Source: Coptis chinensis (Eukaryota; Streptophyta; Magnoliopsida; Ranunculales; Ranunculaceae). From it: a stretch of DNA of 64,000 nt. The notes under the pieces were generated by a model. That model worked only from the letters and a program-made list of their open reading frames with translations. It was not told the origin of the DNA and ran no database searches. Shown one piece after another: positions 35,379 to 46,799 of this stretch. The stretch covers positions 85,283,001 to 85,347,000 of the forward strand of contig CM027383.1 in assembly GCA_015680905.1 (NCBI GenBank), given 5' to 3'. The stretch's first letter is position 1, and every line of letters starts with the position of its first letter. A program made the position numbers and the translations under genes.

Positions 35379-36178
35379 TTATCGAAAGAAAAAAATCGTA
35401 TAATGTCAAAGTCATTCTACAAGATTGATATATGGCGTTCAATTCGTAAGTATGACTGATCACGTGACTAGACTGTCCTAACTCCTAACATGTTAGTTAT
35501 ATAGCTCGAAATTTGGACAAATTTTGTTTATGATTAGGAAACATTTAATCGGGCTCAACTGCAAAAATGTTTTCTCGTCTTCACAGTTCACCTAACCAAC
35601 ATTTCGAAGTGTCAAACAAGCGTGGGTCAAAATTGATCCAATTATTTTTGAGTCTTCACAGTTCAACTAATCAACATTTCGATGTGTCAAACAAGCGTGG
35701 GTCAAGATTGATTCAATTCTTTTTGAGTCTTCAGCTGCACCTATAAATTATCCATTTCCAGAGATTGAAGAAGTTATAAGCATTACCCCTTTCTTTTCTT
35801 TTTTGGGTAAACATTTTTCACTAGTTATGTTTGTGCTGTGATGATAGTTTGGGATTTCGGAATTATGACAAATCCAGAAACTTAAATTGACCATATTTCA
35901 ATTCATATCAAATTTTTGATTTCGACAAAATTTTAGAATATTTAATATTTCGACCCTATGTTGTATTTTCCGATTTTTTTAAAAACTAAAATATTTTACA
36001 GAATTCTGACATTCTGTTCGGAATCTTGAATACTGGCTGTCATAATAAAGTTAACACGAGTGTCACAAATCTTACAAAAAACGATCTTTTTTTAAATCAA
36101 ACAGAAAAGTCCACTTTATGTGATACAGTAACCATACTAGCTAAAATTAAAAATTAGTCCCAAAATTTTATTCTAATC
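35173..36178. other. AT-rich spacer with simple and tandem repeats
   Basis: Contains an (AT)n run (35346-35376) and a 75-bp tandem duplication. 35850-36035 weakly resembles 310-485. No gene seen. Confidence 0.5.
35577..35726. repeat. 75-bp tandem duplication
   Basis: Two units offset by 75 bp, each beginning GTCTTCACAGTTCA and containing GTGTCAAACAAGCGTGGGTC. A third copy starts at 35727 and breaks off at once. Confidence 0.9.
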
Positions 36179-36183
36179 ATAAT

Positions 36184-36781
36184 TGTAAATGTGTGTTTTA
36201 GTTCACCTTACAGGTGTAAGTGGGAGGAGATTGGGTTTGAATATTGAAAAGACCGAGTTCGTTGTTGAGCAAACTGCCTACGTATCAAGCTCTCACTTCT
36301 GGGGGAAAGTTGAATCAAGTCTAACGTAGTTCATGTAGGGGGTATTTATAGTCGCTGAATATGAGGATCCACTCAACACGTATACTGACAAGCCCAGATG
36401 TATGGTTGAGATTGAGAAGGAGTGTTTGGATGGTGTTAGTAGGAATTCTGTAATGATGGGGAGTGGTTACAGTGGTTCGTGATTTGCGGTAATGGCTTGT
36501 GTAAGTAAGTCTTCAGTAATGATTGCATCTAGAATATGGATGACATCATGAGATGAAGCGTTCTGCGTAAGTTCGTCCATGTGACCTGTGTCCTTCTGGA
36601 ACGAGTTGGTAGGATGAACATCTTGGATCGGGTGATGATGTCGTTGTTTGTTAGTACGAGCTGAAGTAGACCACCTACATGAAGCGAGCTCGGAGGACGA
36701 GGATGTGTGGTAGGTAGGATATTTCGGCTTATGTTGGACGCACGCCTGATCTTCATTAGATGTGAATACTAGTCCCTCACA
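36184..36781 (-). repeat. Tat 3' LTR
   Basis: 598 bp, TGTAAATGTG to CCTCACA on the plus strand. It differs from the right copy by scattered substitutions and lacks a 17-bp local duplication near 48737. Confidence 0.9.
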
Positions 36782-36793
36782 CAGCCCCATCTC
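36782..36793 (-). promoter_or_regulatory. Polypurine tract
   Basis: The minus strand reads GAGATGGGGCTG immediately before the LTR start TGTGAGGG. Confidence 0.7.
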
Positions 36794-36949
36794 AGTAGGT
36801 CACTTTATACGGAGGAGCGATCTGTTGAGAAAGAACGATGGCATGTGGCTAGCATATGTAAGGAGGCGAACGCTTGTGAATAGAAATATCCACCATTCTG
36901 GAGAGATCGTTCTTTGTAGTAGAACGAACTGGTGCTACACTGTAGCAGG

Positions 36950-37297
36950 CATGTGATTGACACGTGGGAGAATCTGAGCAGTTGAAGAGGAAAATGTGCT
37001 GCCACTTTTTTTGGGATTTTGAAAAGACATGTCTTTGGTAGACGTGTGGGCTAAGGTTTAAGGTGTAATCATGATTTGCATCGGGAAACGAAGGGTCGGT
37101 TACACAAAACCAATTCTGGAAATCTGAAGAGCCATTTCTTGCTTCCATTTCCAGAAAAAGCACTACACCGAGAACTTTCAGGTTAGTTTTCTGCCATTTT
37201 TGTTCTTCATATTTCTACTTTGTTCTTACTTTTCTGTTGAGTTGCTAGGTCGTTTGTCTTGTTTATTGTTGTGGTAGTTGTGAGTTGTGAGAGGAAG
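36950..37297 (+). promoter_or_regulatory. Upstream region of antisense gene copy A
   Basis: GACACGTGGGAGAATCTGAG (36959 onward) is echoed before copy B (GGCACGTGTGGGAATATGAA, about 40111). Both are followed some 200 bp later by CAG/GTTAGTTT, which looks like a 5'-UTR intron donor. Shared upstream sequence indicates the promoter was duplicated with the gene. Both copies contain CACGTG. Confidence 0.5.
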
Positions 37298-39560
37298 ATG
37301 TTTGATTCTGATGATACGTGATCTAATGAGATTCGCGAGGTTTCTCTGGGTTGAGATGATGTTGAGGAAGAAATAGAAGAATCAGTTGGGTTTGAGAGTG
37401 AGAGGGAGGAGGTTGAACCTGATACTGTTGTGGCTGTAGATAGTAGTTCTAACCGTGGGGCATCATTAACCTCTAATGGTTTACCCCCTAGGATAGTAGA
37501 TAGACGAGCTGTGAAAGTTTTTGCTGATATGAGGAGAGTTTATGGTATAAAAGTGAACGCCCTGGAGATATACGAACTGGAAGAGGACAACGAAGTTTTT
37601 AGTGAGACGTTCATGCCAGCAAACTACGGGGTAGTTATCTACGAGGGGTAGTTGAGGGTGGGGTTGAGGATACCGTTCTCAAGCCTGGTTTGCGAGTTCC
37701 TGAAATTCTGTGAGAAAGTGCCCTTCCAGTTCGTTGACAATACCTGGAGGTTGTTCAGGGTGTTTGACCTACTGAACGGGAGAGATGCATATCGCATTGA
37801 GGTTGATGACATTATTGAGCACTTCTTTGTGAAGCGATCTCGGGCTAATAATTTTAGCTTGCAAACACGGACGACAAAGTCTAGCATGATGGATGGTGTA
37901 AGTAACGAGCCTTGGGAGAAAAGGTCATTGTTGTTTGTTGGGAACTTCTGTGCCAAGGGATTTGGCGTATACGCTAGGGTTTGCAACTTTTCTGGTGGGT
38001 TTTGGTGTTTTGAGTTGACGTTTTGAGTGTTGATCTGGTATATGATATGTATATGTTTTTTTTTTGCAGAGGTCGCGGTTAAATGGCGAACTGAGCGTGG
38101 GGTGATAGAAAGGTTTGCTAAGCTATCTTGAGCTGAGAAATGGGAGATACTGCCTGAAGTAGCAAACTACTTCGTTGAAAGGGGAGGTCGCCAGATCAGG
38201 GCAAAAAGAAGAAGGCCAAAGAAAAGGGCTAGGGGCCAAGTTGATCGTGAACTATCTACTGATTCCAGCATGGAGAGGGAGAGCAGTGGCATTAAGACCA
38301 GGGAGGAGAGCCGGAGGAACCGTCCTGGGCATGGGCGACCTGCGGGTGGTGGTGGAGGCTCTGGAACTGGAGGTAGGAGGGGGCATGAGAGCGCACCCTA
38401 TGATCTAGATGACATCTCTATCGTTCCGCATGAACGGAGTTGCTTGCTGAAGAGGAAAGTTGATGAGCCTGAGCCCAGGGCTGCCAAGGTCATGAGAGCG
38501 ACTGGGGTAGCTCGGGATCTGGCGGTGGTGGGCGAACTGATGGGAAGGCAACCCGTAGCTTGAGGTCGAGGGTTGAAGTTAATTTTGGTAGCGTTCTAGG
38601 CCATGGGACTACTGAGGTCGCACCGACCAGGGTTACGGGTGCTATTGCTGGTAAGGTGAAGTGAAAGGCTGCTGTTAGGGAGATTAGCAAGGGTCACTCT
38701 AGTACAGGGAGGGATGAGCTGGAGCGCAACTTGGTGTATGTAGATGAGGTTTTTGGCAAGAAATGGCTTGTTAAGAGGTCGGACTGTAGTTATAAGTCTG
38801 CGCCTGTAGCGGCCTATTTACTAGAGGGGATGGCACTGGATGGTGACAGGAAAGATTTAGATTCGAAGGAGCTGGAAGAGAACTTGAGGGAAATGGATAA
38901 GGCGTACTACTTGGTAAGTGTTTATTTTGTTGTGATTGGTTTTTCTTTTCTCTGCTTCATATTGTTTCTTGGTAATGATGCTACGGTGTGATCTCACTGG
39001 TGCAGGTCATTTCTGGGTACCAAAAGTTAAAAACAACGGCTCAAATTGCTGAAATGGAGAAGACTGAGGTCAAGTCCTTGAAGGACGAACTATCAACTCT
39101 TTGAGAAGTGCAACAATCTGAGAAGAAAGAATTGGACGCTTTGAAAGTGCAGCTCACGTCGGTGATTCTAGAGAAGACAGTGACGGTCAATAAGGTAGAC
39201 GACCTGAAGAGAAAGATGACCACAGTGAACGACTTCGCTGAAAAGTGTAAAGGGGTCACGTTGCAAGCTAAGGAGGCATATGATGACATGCGCCTTGATT
39301 TGTAGGAGTTGGAGAAAAAATATGAAGAGATGACAGAGGAGCATGAATGTGGGGCTTTGAGTGGTCGAGGGAACGACTCGTTCCAAGATGCTCTTGAAGT
39401 AGTTCTTTCCTCTACTGTTGGTGCCTCGGCTGATTTGCCTCAGGTTGTGGGCGACCTAGAAATGACTATTGTTGACTCGGCGGTGGCGACCTCCATGGAC
39501 CCTGTCTCCCCTCAAGTGTTGGACCCGCTCCATAGTGAAGGTTTTGAACATCTTGTTTAG
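37298..39560 (+). pseudogene. Antisense gene copy A, putative gypsy-type transposon domain (Transposase_28-like)
   Basis: Transcribed opposite to gag-pol. From ATG 37298 the frame reads an acidic N-terminus, then a block like the plant 'putative gypsy type transposon' domain (LRVGLRIPFSSLVCEFLKF ... DNTWRLFRVFDLL). After an acceptor near 38070 follows a basic region, then GKKWLVKRSDCSYKSAPVAA. An intron (38914-39005, GTAAGTG to GTGCAG) joins YYL to VISGYQKLK, and a coiled-coil C-terminus ends at 39560. In-frame stops after residue 7 and near 37355, 37649, 38129, 39102 and 39303 break it. Antisense genes of this kind are known in Tat elements such as maize Grande; their function is not established. 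Confidence 0.75.
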
Positions 39561-40391
39561 AAATTCTCTTGTAAGTGACTGTTTTTATATGGCATTTGGC
39601 TTAAAACAATAGAGCTGGTTTTCTAGGGTAACCTGGGCAGTTCGCCTTAATAGTAGGTTTATTTGTGTTGTACTTTGACCGACCTGGCTTCCTGGATTGT
39701 TCTGGGTAGTTTAGGTTATGATAAATTTTGGCTAACCGAGTTGGATTTCCTAAGTAGACTCAGCAGCTCGGTTAGTGGATGAATTGGGGCCTGAGGTTTG
39801 TCGGTCAATTCATTCTTTTGTCTTTATGAAATACCTGTTTCTTTCTTTTGCTTAGTTCTTTGATGCTTTGAATGTGATATTCTTGATATTATTGTAATTG
39901 CCTTGCTGTGTATGCGACCTTTGGTAAGAGTGGGTGAGGCTAAGTAGCCTGTGAGCCTGAGTGAGCGTCTTGCTACTTATTCGTCCCTAGCGTTGTAGGT
40001 CGCGAATAGTGAGAGGTAGTAAGCCTGTATAAACTGAGAGGTCGGGTGAATGTCTTGCTCGTAGGAAGTGTTCTCCATTTTAGAGCTGAGGGGGCATTAG
40101 CACGTGCATGGCACGTGTGGGAATATGAACAGTTGGAGAGCCAAAAAATGATAACTGCCCGTATTGATGGTGCGTCTTGGGAAGGGACACAATTTTGAAC
40201 ATAAAATGAATTGTTGTGAGAAGTTCAAGGGTATTTGTTCTACCTCTTCTTCAAGTTGTTCCTGAAGGTTCTTGTCCCTGCTCTTTGCTCATTCCAGGTT
40301 AGTTTATTTCATTACTTTCCTTTCTGTTTGAACAAGACGGGCTTGCCTTCGTGTTGATTTGTTGAATGTTAGGTTGCTTGTAGAATATACG
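39561..40391. other. 3' and 5' flanks between the two antisense gene copies
   Basis: Words such as CTGGTTTTCTAGGGTAACCT, GGCAGTTCG and AGGTCGCGAATAGTGAGAGG resemble sequence after copy B (41510-41710) and the 120-bp array, so the duplicated unit included downstream sequence. Confidence 0.5.
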
Positions 40392-41253
40392 ATGCCCAGG
40401 CGACGTGAAAGTGCTCCTGACGATAGAAGGGTGAGGGAAGTCTCTCCCCTCGTGATGGATGAGATTAAATTTGAGCCTCGTCGTCAATGTGATCGTGGAA
40501 AACGGAAGGCGGTCACTCCTGACTCAAAGAGTAGCAAACGGTCTAAAATTGGAGGTCGCTTTACTTCCGGTTCACGCAAGCAAACTGGAGGTATAGTGTT
40601 CAGGTCCCCTAGTCGTAGGGATGGGGCCGATCTGAACACTGAAAAACGTGGCGTACTGGGTCAGGGTCAAAGTGTTGTTGGTGAAAGCTCTGCGCAGCGT
40701 GCTTGCGACTTGGGACCTGCGTTCTTCTACGTTGGGAATACGGGAAAGAAACGTATGGTCAAGCGCTCTGACTGTAGTTTCCACTTAACACCCATAGCGA
40801 CCTGCTTGCTGGAAGGGATTGTATTAGATGGTGATAAAGTAGAGCTTGAAGATGAAGATCTGAAGACGACTCTGGGAACCATGGACATGGCATGTTTTTT
40901 GGTAAGTTCTTCACCTGGTTTGGTCTCTTGTTGCTTTGTTGTCGAATATAACATTGTTGTTCTATTTGTAGTTGTTTGCTGGGTATGTCAAGTTAAAGAA
41001 TATCGTCCAACGTGCTGACAATGGCGAAAGCGATGTGAGGAAGGCCAAGGACGAGCTAGTAAGCATGCGAGCTGTATGGGAGGCTGAGAAAAAGAAGCTG
41101 AAGATTGTGATGAAAAAACATCAGGACGCTGTTGATGAGAGATCGGTGTTAGTTAGCTCGATGATTGATCTGCGGGAGAGGTTGGCTGTAGTGACTGAGT
41201 ACGCTAAGCACTGTCAAGCTATTGCACGAAAGGCGCAAGGCGTATATGACTGA
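40392..41253 (+). CDS. Antisense gene copy B, 263-codon spliced frame
   Basis: Exon 1 (40392-40901, 170 codons) starts MPRRRESAPDD and is rich in Arg/Lys/Ser, with a possible nuclear signal (KSSKRSK). It then has GKKRMVKRSDCS, paralogous to copy A. A 70-bp intron (40902-40971, GTAAGT to TTGTAG) sits at the same codon position as in copy A, and exon 2 begins LFAGYVKLKN. The remainder is a heptad-like coiled coil rich in Glu/Lys. TGA at 41251-41253 ends the frame; homologous sequence (EEYAMLEETYFELKEEHD) continues to about 41418, so a C-terminal tail has probably been lost. The domain resembling Transposase_28 in copy A is absent here. Role unknown; expression is not shown by sequence. Confidence 0.6.
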
Positions 41254-41787
41254 GTATGTGAAGAATATGCCATGTTGGAGGAAACATACTTTGAGTTAAA
41301 AGAGGAGCATGATCGTGAGGCTCTAGGTACAGCTGCACTTGTCGTACCAAGAGATGCGAGTAACGTTCCTTCAACTAGTGCCGCTCTTGCTGATAAACAC
41401 ATTGTTCCAGGTTCTTAACTATGGTTGCTGGATTTGTCTTTTTTTATGTAAGTTATGAAATATTTTGAATGTTTTGTCTGTTCCCATCTCTGTGAGAGAG
41501 TGATAGCAATAGAACTGGTGTCCTAGGCTTGCTTGGGCAATTTGCCTGTCTTTATTGTTACGAAGATACACAACGAACTGGTTTCCACATAAGTGGCAGT
41601 TCGAAAGTCTCAAAAACTTGTAATCAGATCGATTTAGATTTTTAGGTAAACCCAGTAGATCGGTGGATGTATGAACTGGTTTCCTGAGTGTGTTCAGGCA
41701 GTTTGCATGTCGAATGTTAAGGAATGCATGTATGTTGCTTATGTTCAACTACTTTTGCATATTGTTTTGTCCTTTCATTGTTGCAGC

Positions 41788-42443
41788 CTAGGATTGTAGG
41801 TCTACAATAAATAATGCATGTAGAGGCTAAGAGGCCTAAGAATTAGCTTAAGGAAGCATTTTGTTCGTAGAGAGCATTCTCGTTGAGTTGATCCTAGAGT
41901 TGTAAGTCCTCAACTAGTGAGAATTGGATATGCGATGGAGCCAATGAGCTCAAGAGAGTGTGTTAGCTTAAGAAAGTGTGCTGCTCATAGAGAGCATTCT
42001 CACTGAGTTGATCCTAGAGTTGTAGGTTCTCAACTAGTGAGAATTGGAGAGGTTATGGAGCCTATGAGCTCAATAGAGCGTGTTAGCTTAAGAAAGCGTG
42101 TTGCTCCTCAAGAGCGTTCTCACTGAGTTGATCTTAGAGTTATAGGTCCTCAACTGGTGAGAATTGGAGACATATGGAGCCTATGAGCTCAAGAGAGCGT
42201 GTTAGTTTAAGAAAGCGTGCTACTCGTAGAGAGCGTTTTCACTGAGTTGATCCTAGAGTTGTAGGTCGTCAACTGGTGAGAATTGGAGAGGCTATGAAGT
42301 CAATGAGCTCAAGAGAGCGTGTTAGCTTAAGAAAGTGTGATGCTCGTAGAGAGTGTTCTCACTTAGTTGATCCTAGAGTTGTGAGTCCTTAACTGGTGAG
42401 AATTACAGAGGCTATGAAGCATATGAGCTCAAGAGAGCGTGTT
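41788..42443. repeat. 120-bp tandem array in the Tat element
   Basis: The anchor GTTGATCCTAGAGTTGTA recurs at 41887, 42007, 42127, 42246 and 42366, a period of 119-120 bp, about five and a half copies. Units carry CTCAACTAGTGAGAATTGGA and GAGCTCAAGAGAGCGTGTTAG. Tandem arrays in this position are known in Tat/Ogre elements and can seed satellite DNA. Confidence 0.93.
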
Positions 42444-43740
42444 ATGAGGTTGTGAACGTTTGAACTTCGTGAGAGTGTTTTTAGTTCGCATATGTTGGTG
42501 GCTCATAGAGAGCGAGCTCCGCGTCTGTTGGTGATCTTGAACAGAGCAGGTTGTAATGAAAACCATAAGTAAAATATACATGGATTTCCAGTAAATAAGA
42601 ATATGATTTCCAACGCATGATAATTTTATTGATAAATTTTTTTTTAACAAATATGTGTTCCATGGACGTGGTAATACTTTTCCCTCTTGGGTCTTTATCC
42701 AGTACGCTCCATTGCCGACGACTTGTTCCACTATGTAAGGGCCCTCCCATATTGGTGCCAGTTTAGAGTCATCTTGAGTTTTTTTCAAAACTAAGTCACC
42801 AGGTTGAAAAGATCGAGGATTGACTCGCTTATTGTATGAGTTCTTTAGAGTCTGATGATATTCTGCCACTCTGATGGCTGCTAGGTCGCAGCGTTCTTCG
42901 AGCAAATTGACCTCTCGAGCTAGAATGGCGTCATTATGTCCTGACTCGACGATCTTAGACCGAGTCATTGTGACTGTCAGTTCTATAGGAATAATTGCCT
43001 TCGTACCATAACAGAGTGAGAAAGGTGACTCGCCTGTGCTAGAGCGAGCTGTAGTGCAGTGAGCCCATATGATATTCTCCAATTGATTTGGCCATTGGCT
43101 CTTGTTCATTTCAATCTTTTTCTTCAAATTTTTCAGAATTACTTTGTTGTTGGCCTTTGCTTAGCCATTGCTTTGGGCGTACTGGGGAGTGGAGAATGCA
43201 TGAACTATCTTCCACTTTGCCAGAAACTCCTTGACTGTTTTTCCTTTGAACTGGGAGTTATTGTCCATCACAGTGTGTGGGGTAGACCAAATCTGGTGAT
43301 GATGTGTGTCCAGATGAAGTTTCTGACGTGAGGCTGTTTGACATGAGCTAAGGGGATCGCTTCGACCCACTTAGTGAAGTAATCGGTTGCTGCCAAGACA
43401 AACCGAAAGCCAGTGCTTTTTTGTGGGATGAATGAACCCATGATATCTAAGCCCCACATATGAAATGGCCAAGGGTTGGCGATGTTGATTAATTCGCGAG
43501 CTGGCTAAATGATATTGTGGCCAAAAGTCTGGCATTTGATACATTTAAGCACATACTTCTTGGCATCGACCTACATTCATGGCTAGAAGTACCCTTGGGG
43601 AGATCGCTTTGTGAGCCAAGGAGCGACCTCCAGCATGGTTCCCATATTCTCCCTCATGGATTTCTGCAAAAATCAATTGACCTTGTTCTGGATTTATGCA
43701 CCTCAAGTGAGGTCTGCCAACATACTTTCTGAATAGTTTG
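42429..43740 (-). pseudogene. Tat integrase, broken
   Basis: Zinc-binding N-terminus in fragments (43740 to about 43470), then the core: D in WGLDIMGSF, D in LMDNNSQFKG. The third catalytic residue is altered: QSNG-stop-AKANNK where relatives have QSNGQAEATNK, so Glu is replaced by Lys beside a TAA (near 43163). The C-terminal GDLVLKKTQDDSKLAPIWEG block is intact and is followed by no chromodomain. Would insert element DNA into chromosomes; this copy is inactive. Confidence 0.88.
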
Positions 43741-43817
43741 TTATCAACCAGGTAGTAGCGACGTGCCTGATATTGAACTTGTCTGGCTTGGGCATGGTCT
43801 TCTGGGGTTGTGCCATG

Positions 43818-44340
43818 TTAGATGTATTCTATGATGAGCTGCATCCATGTTTGACTCATTTGAATGTCAGAGAGTGGGCATAAGTCACTGATTTCCAAGG
43901 TGTGCTCAGCTTGGTAAGCAGGTCGGTCAATTAGTTCGATGAGTAATTGTCTAGGGGCGTAGCTCAGTGTTTGAGTAGCCAGGTATGCTAAACTATCCGC
44001 GTGGTGATTCTCGTCATTCAAGAAGTGGTGTATGGTGGCTGTCTTAATAGAAGGAAGCAACTGATAAACGATTTGAAGGTATTTAGCGAGGTTACCTTCA
44101 TGGTTAGTGTACTCTTTAGCAATCTGGCGAACAACTAGTTGTGAGTCACTGAAGACTTTTAACTCCTGAACATCGAGCTGTAGTGCCGTTATAAGTCCCA
44201 TAATTAGAGCTTCGTACTCCGCTTTATTGTTAGAGGTCGTGAAATCGATACGAATTGACTTCTCAACCATAGCGCCTTCTGGCGACATTCGGACGACTCC
44301 GATCCCACTTCCTCCGGGATTGCTAGAACCATCCACAAAG
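43818..44340 (-). pseudogene. Second (archaeal-type) RNase H of the Tat element
   Basis: WSLFVDGSSNPGGSGIGVV, then NNKAEYEALIMGL and KVFSDSQLVVRQI: the D, E and D of an RNase H active site in the order seen in the extra aRNH domain of Tat elements. It lies between the RT-linked RNase H and integrase. One frame from 44336 to its stop at 43818 is uninterrupted, but it is cut off from the rest of pol on both sides. Confidence 0.85.
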
Positions 44341-44360
44341 AGTGACCATGTTAACTTGTC

Positions 44361-45859
44361 TTATTTTCTAGTGGATGGGACATCTGTTGCTGGCTCCCAA
44401 TTCAGGTCGTCAACTGGAAAATTTGTTAGGAAATCAACAACGACCTGGCCTATTTGAGAGGTTCGCGGGACGAACTCGACATGATGTTCCCCGAGTTCCT
44501 CTGCCCATACCGCCATGTGAGTTGTCTTGTTGTCTTTGAGAAGGATCTTCTTCAATGGGAGATCGGTGAGCACCTTGATTGGATGTGTTTGGAAATAGGG
44601 TATGAACTTCCTTGCAGAGTACAGTAAGGCTAGTACTGCTTTTTCAATGTAGGAGTAGTTCTTTTCAGCTGGGGACAACGTCTTACTTGTGAAGTAGATC
44701 GGCTTCTTTGAGTTGTTGTCCTCCTTGAAGAGAACCGAGCTGATAGGAAAGTCAGACACCGCAAGGTATAGCCCCAACGTTTCACCATCTGTTGGTTTTG
44801 CTAGGACGAGCGGTGTTGTCATGTATTCTTTGAGAGTAGAGAACGCTTGGTGGCACTGGTCGTTCCATAAGAACTGTTCTCCCTTTTTGAGAATCTATAG
44901 GAAAGGTCAGCATTTGTCTGATGCTCTCGATATGAATCGGTTGAGAGCTGTCACCATTCCTGACAATTTATGTATTTGCTTCTTTATCCTGTGGATCGGG
45001 CATCTTTAAGAACGCTCTGATCTGGTTTGGATTAGCCTCAATTGCACGCTGTGAGACCTGATACCTAAGGAACTTCTCGGAGGACGCTCCAAAAAGGCAT
45101 TTTTTTGGGATTTAGTCACATCCAAGTTCGGCGTAATCTGGAGAACGCCTATTCGAGGCGGTCTAGGTGATCAACCGCTTTCTTGCTCTTGACCACCATG
45201 TCATCGATATAGACTTCCATGGTGTCACCTAATATGTCTTGGAACATGTCAGTGATGAGCCGTTGCTAGGTCGCTCCAGCGTTCTTGAGGCCGAACGGGA
45301 AGACGTTGTAGCAATAGATTCCCTGTTCGGTGATAAATGAAGTTTTCTCTTGAACTTCTTCTGCAAGCGGGATTTGGTTGTACCCATTGTATGCATCCAT
45401 AAATGACAAAAGCTCATGGCCACAGGTTTGATCCACAAGTCGGTCAATTCTGGGTAAAGGGAAGCTGTCTTTAGGTGTTTCTTGGCTGACGTTGGTGAAG
45501 TCAATGCAAAGATGAACTGTGCCATTCTTTTTTGGGACCGCTACGATGTTAGCGATCCATTCTGGGTAATCGACCTTTCGGATGAAGCTGACTTGTTTGA
45601 GTTTGTTGATCTCATCGTTAATTGCTTTCTAAAATCTCAGGGATAACTTTATAGGTCGTTGATGAACTGGTCTAGTATTGGGGTTGACGTTTAAATTATG
45701 ATATACAATACTAGGATCTATACCAGGTATATCGATGTACGACCAAGCGAAGACGTCTTTATTCATTGATAAAAAGTTTACAAGCTGGGCCTTGAGTGTA
45801 GGGTCAAGGTTAGCCTCTATATAGACGAACTTGAGATCGTCTTCTGTTCCCAAGTTCAC
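44361..45859 (-). pseudogene. Tat reverse transcriptase and first RNase H, broken
   Basis: The RT begins near 45859 (DVFAWSYIDIPGID) and continues through VPKKNGTVHLCIDF and the catalytic YIDDMVVKS near 45200. The tethered RNase H follows (KPIYFTSKTLSPAEKNYSYI, then LPLKKILLKDNK), ending at 44361. At least seven stops or frame changes lie between the blocks, including TGA/TAG codons around 45265, 45160, 45130 and 45000. It would copy element RNA into DNA and degrade the template. Confidence 0.88.
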
Positions 45860-46207
45860 TTTCTATTTTTCTTCAATCTGAACTGTTGCTTTGGGCTTTG
45901 AAGCGACCTCAGCAGTACTGGTCTCAGGTGATGCTTTCTCGACCTGAGGAGCGGAGGTTTTGACGACGGGATCTGGGACGACCTTTGTGGTTACGACAAT
46001 AGGGGCTGATGCGACCTCTGTGGTCATGACAACAGGGGTTGGGGCGATCCCTAGGGTCTTGAAAGTAGGAGCTATGGCGACCTCTGAGGTCCTGACTTGT
46101 GGAGTGGCTTTTTTGACAGAGCCCCCAGCGTTCTATGTTGGCGTTCTGGTTTTGACCTCAGCGATGAAGTCTTTGGCCATCTTGGTGCTAGCGAGCTCAC
46201 TGTTGGT
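45860..46207 (-). other. Repetitive Thr/Val/Ala-rich linker between protease and RT
   Basis: The minus strand encodes degenerate repeats of the type APTPVVMTTEV / SAPIVVTTKV / PDPVVKTSAP. At DNA level GCGACCTCTGTGGTC-like units recur about every 48 bp. No catalytic motif. Probably an unstructured spacer expanded by slippage. Confidence 0.6.
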
Positions 46208-46640
46208 TCAAACTGAAGCCCTAGTGGGCTTGTTTGCTGAGAAGATTTGGTTGCAATGATAAGCTTCGAGCTGGTTGTTGCGAAGCTCCATCATACCTCT
46301 AGGGCCTGGAAAACGGAGTACTTGATGGAGTGTTGATGGTATTGCTTGCATTTGATGGATCCAACGATGTCCTAGGATGACATTATAGGACGAGCTGACA
46401 TCCAGAATGCTGAAATGCGTATTGATGCTTACTTTGTCTTCTCTGGATCCAACGGAGATGGGAAGTATGATGTCTCCCATTGGATAAGTTCGAGACCCAT
46501 TGAATCCATAGAGAGGGGCGATTGGCTCTATGAATACCGATCTGGGCAGGTTCATCTCCTTGATGGTATAATATAACAAAATGTCATAGGAACTATCAGG
46601 GTCTATCAGGACACGTTTGACTGTCTAGTCGCTGATTTTG
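46208..46640 (-). pseudogene. Tat aspartic protease, active site altered
   Basis: A retropepsin-like block: VLIDPDSSYDILLY occupies the position of the usual D-T/S-G-S-S loop, so Gly is replaced by Asp. It is followed by LPISVGSREDKVSINTHFSI, then YNVILGHRWIH. A TAG lies just upstream near 46628. Would process the polyprotein. Confidence 0.75.
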
Positions 46641-46799
46641 ACGTGGACAACTAGGGTGTCATTATGGGGGAGGCAAACCTTGTTGAGGTCGGCCTCCGTG
46701 AAGGTTATGTCGCCTGGAATGCAACCTAAACTACGTGGGGCAGGTGCGGCCTATGAAGAGAACTAGTAGACTTCTTGGAGAGCGCCTACGCATCTCCTT

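Noticed and set aside
36849..37163. Minus-strand open frame next to the Tat 3' LTR
   Set aside because: Opposite-strand shadow of the antisense gene upstream region; no gag-pol similarity.
41788..42443. CRISPR-like spaced repeats
   Set aside because: The repeats are contiguous 120-bp tandem units without unique spacers, in a eukaryotic retrotransposon.
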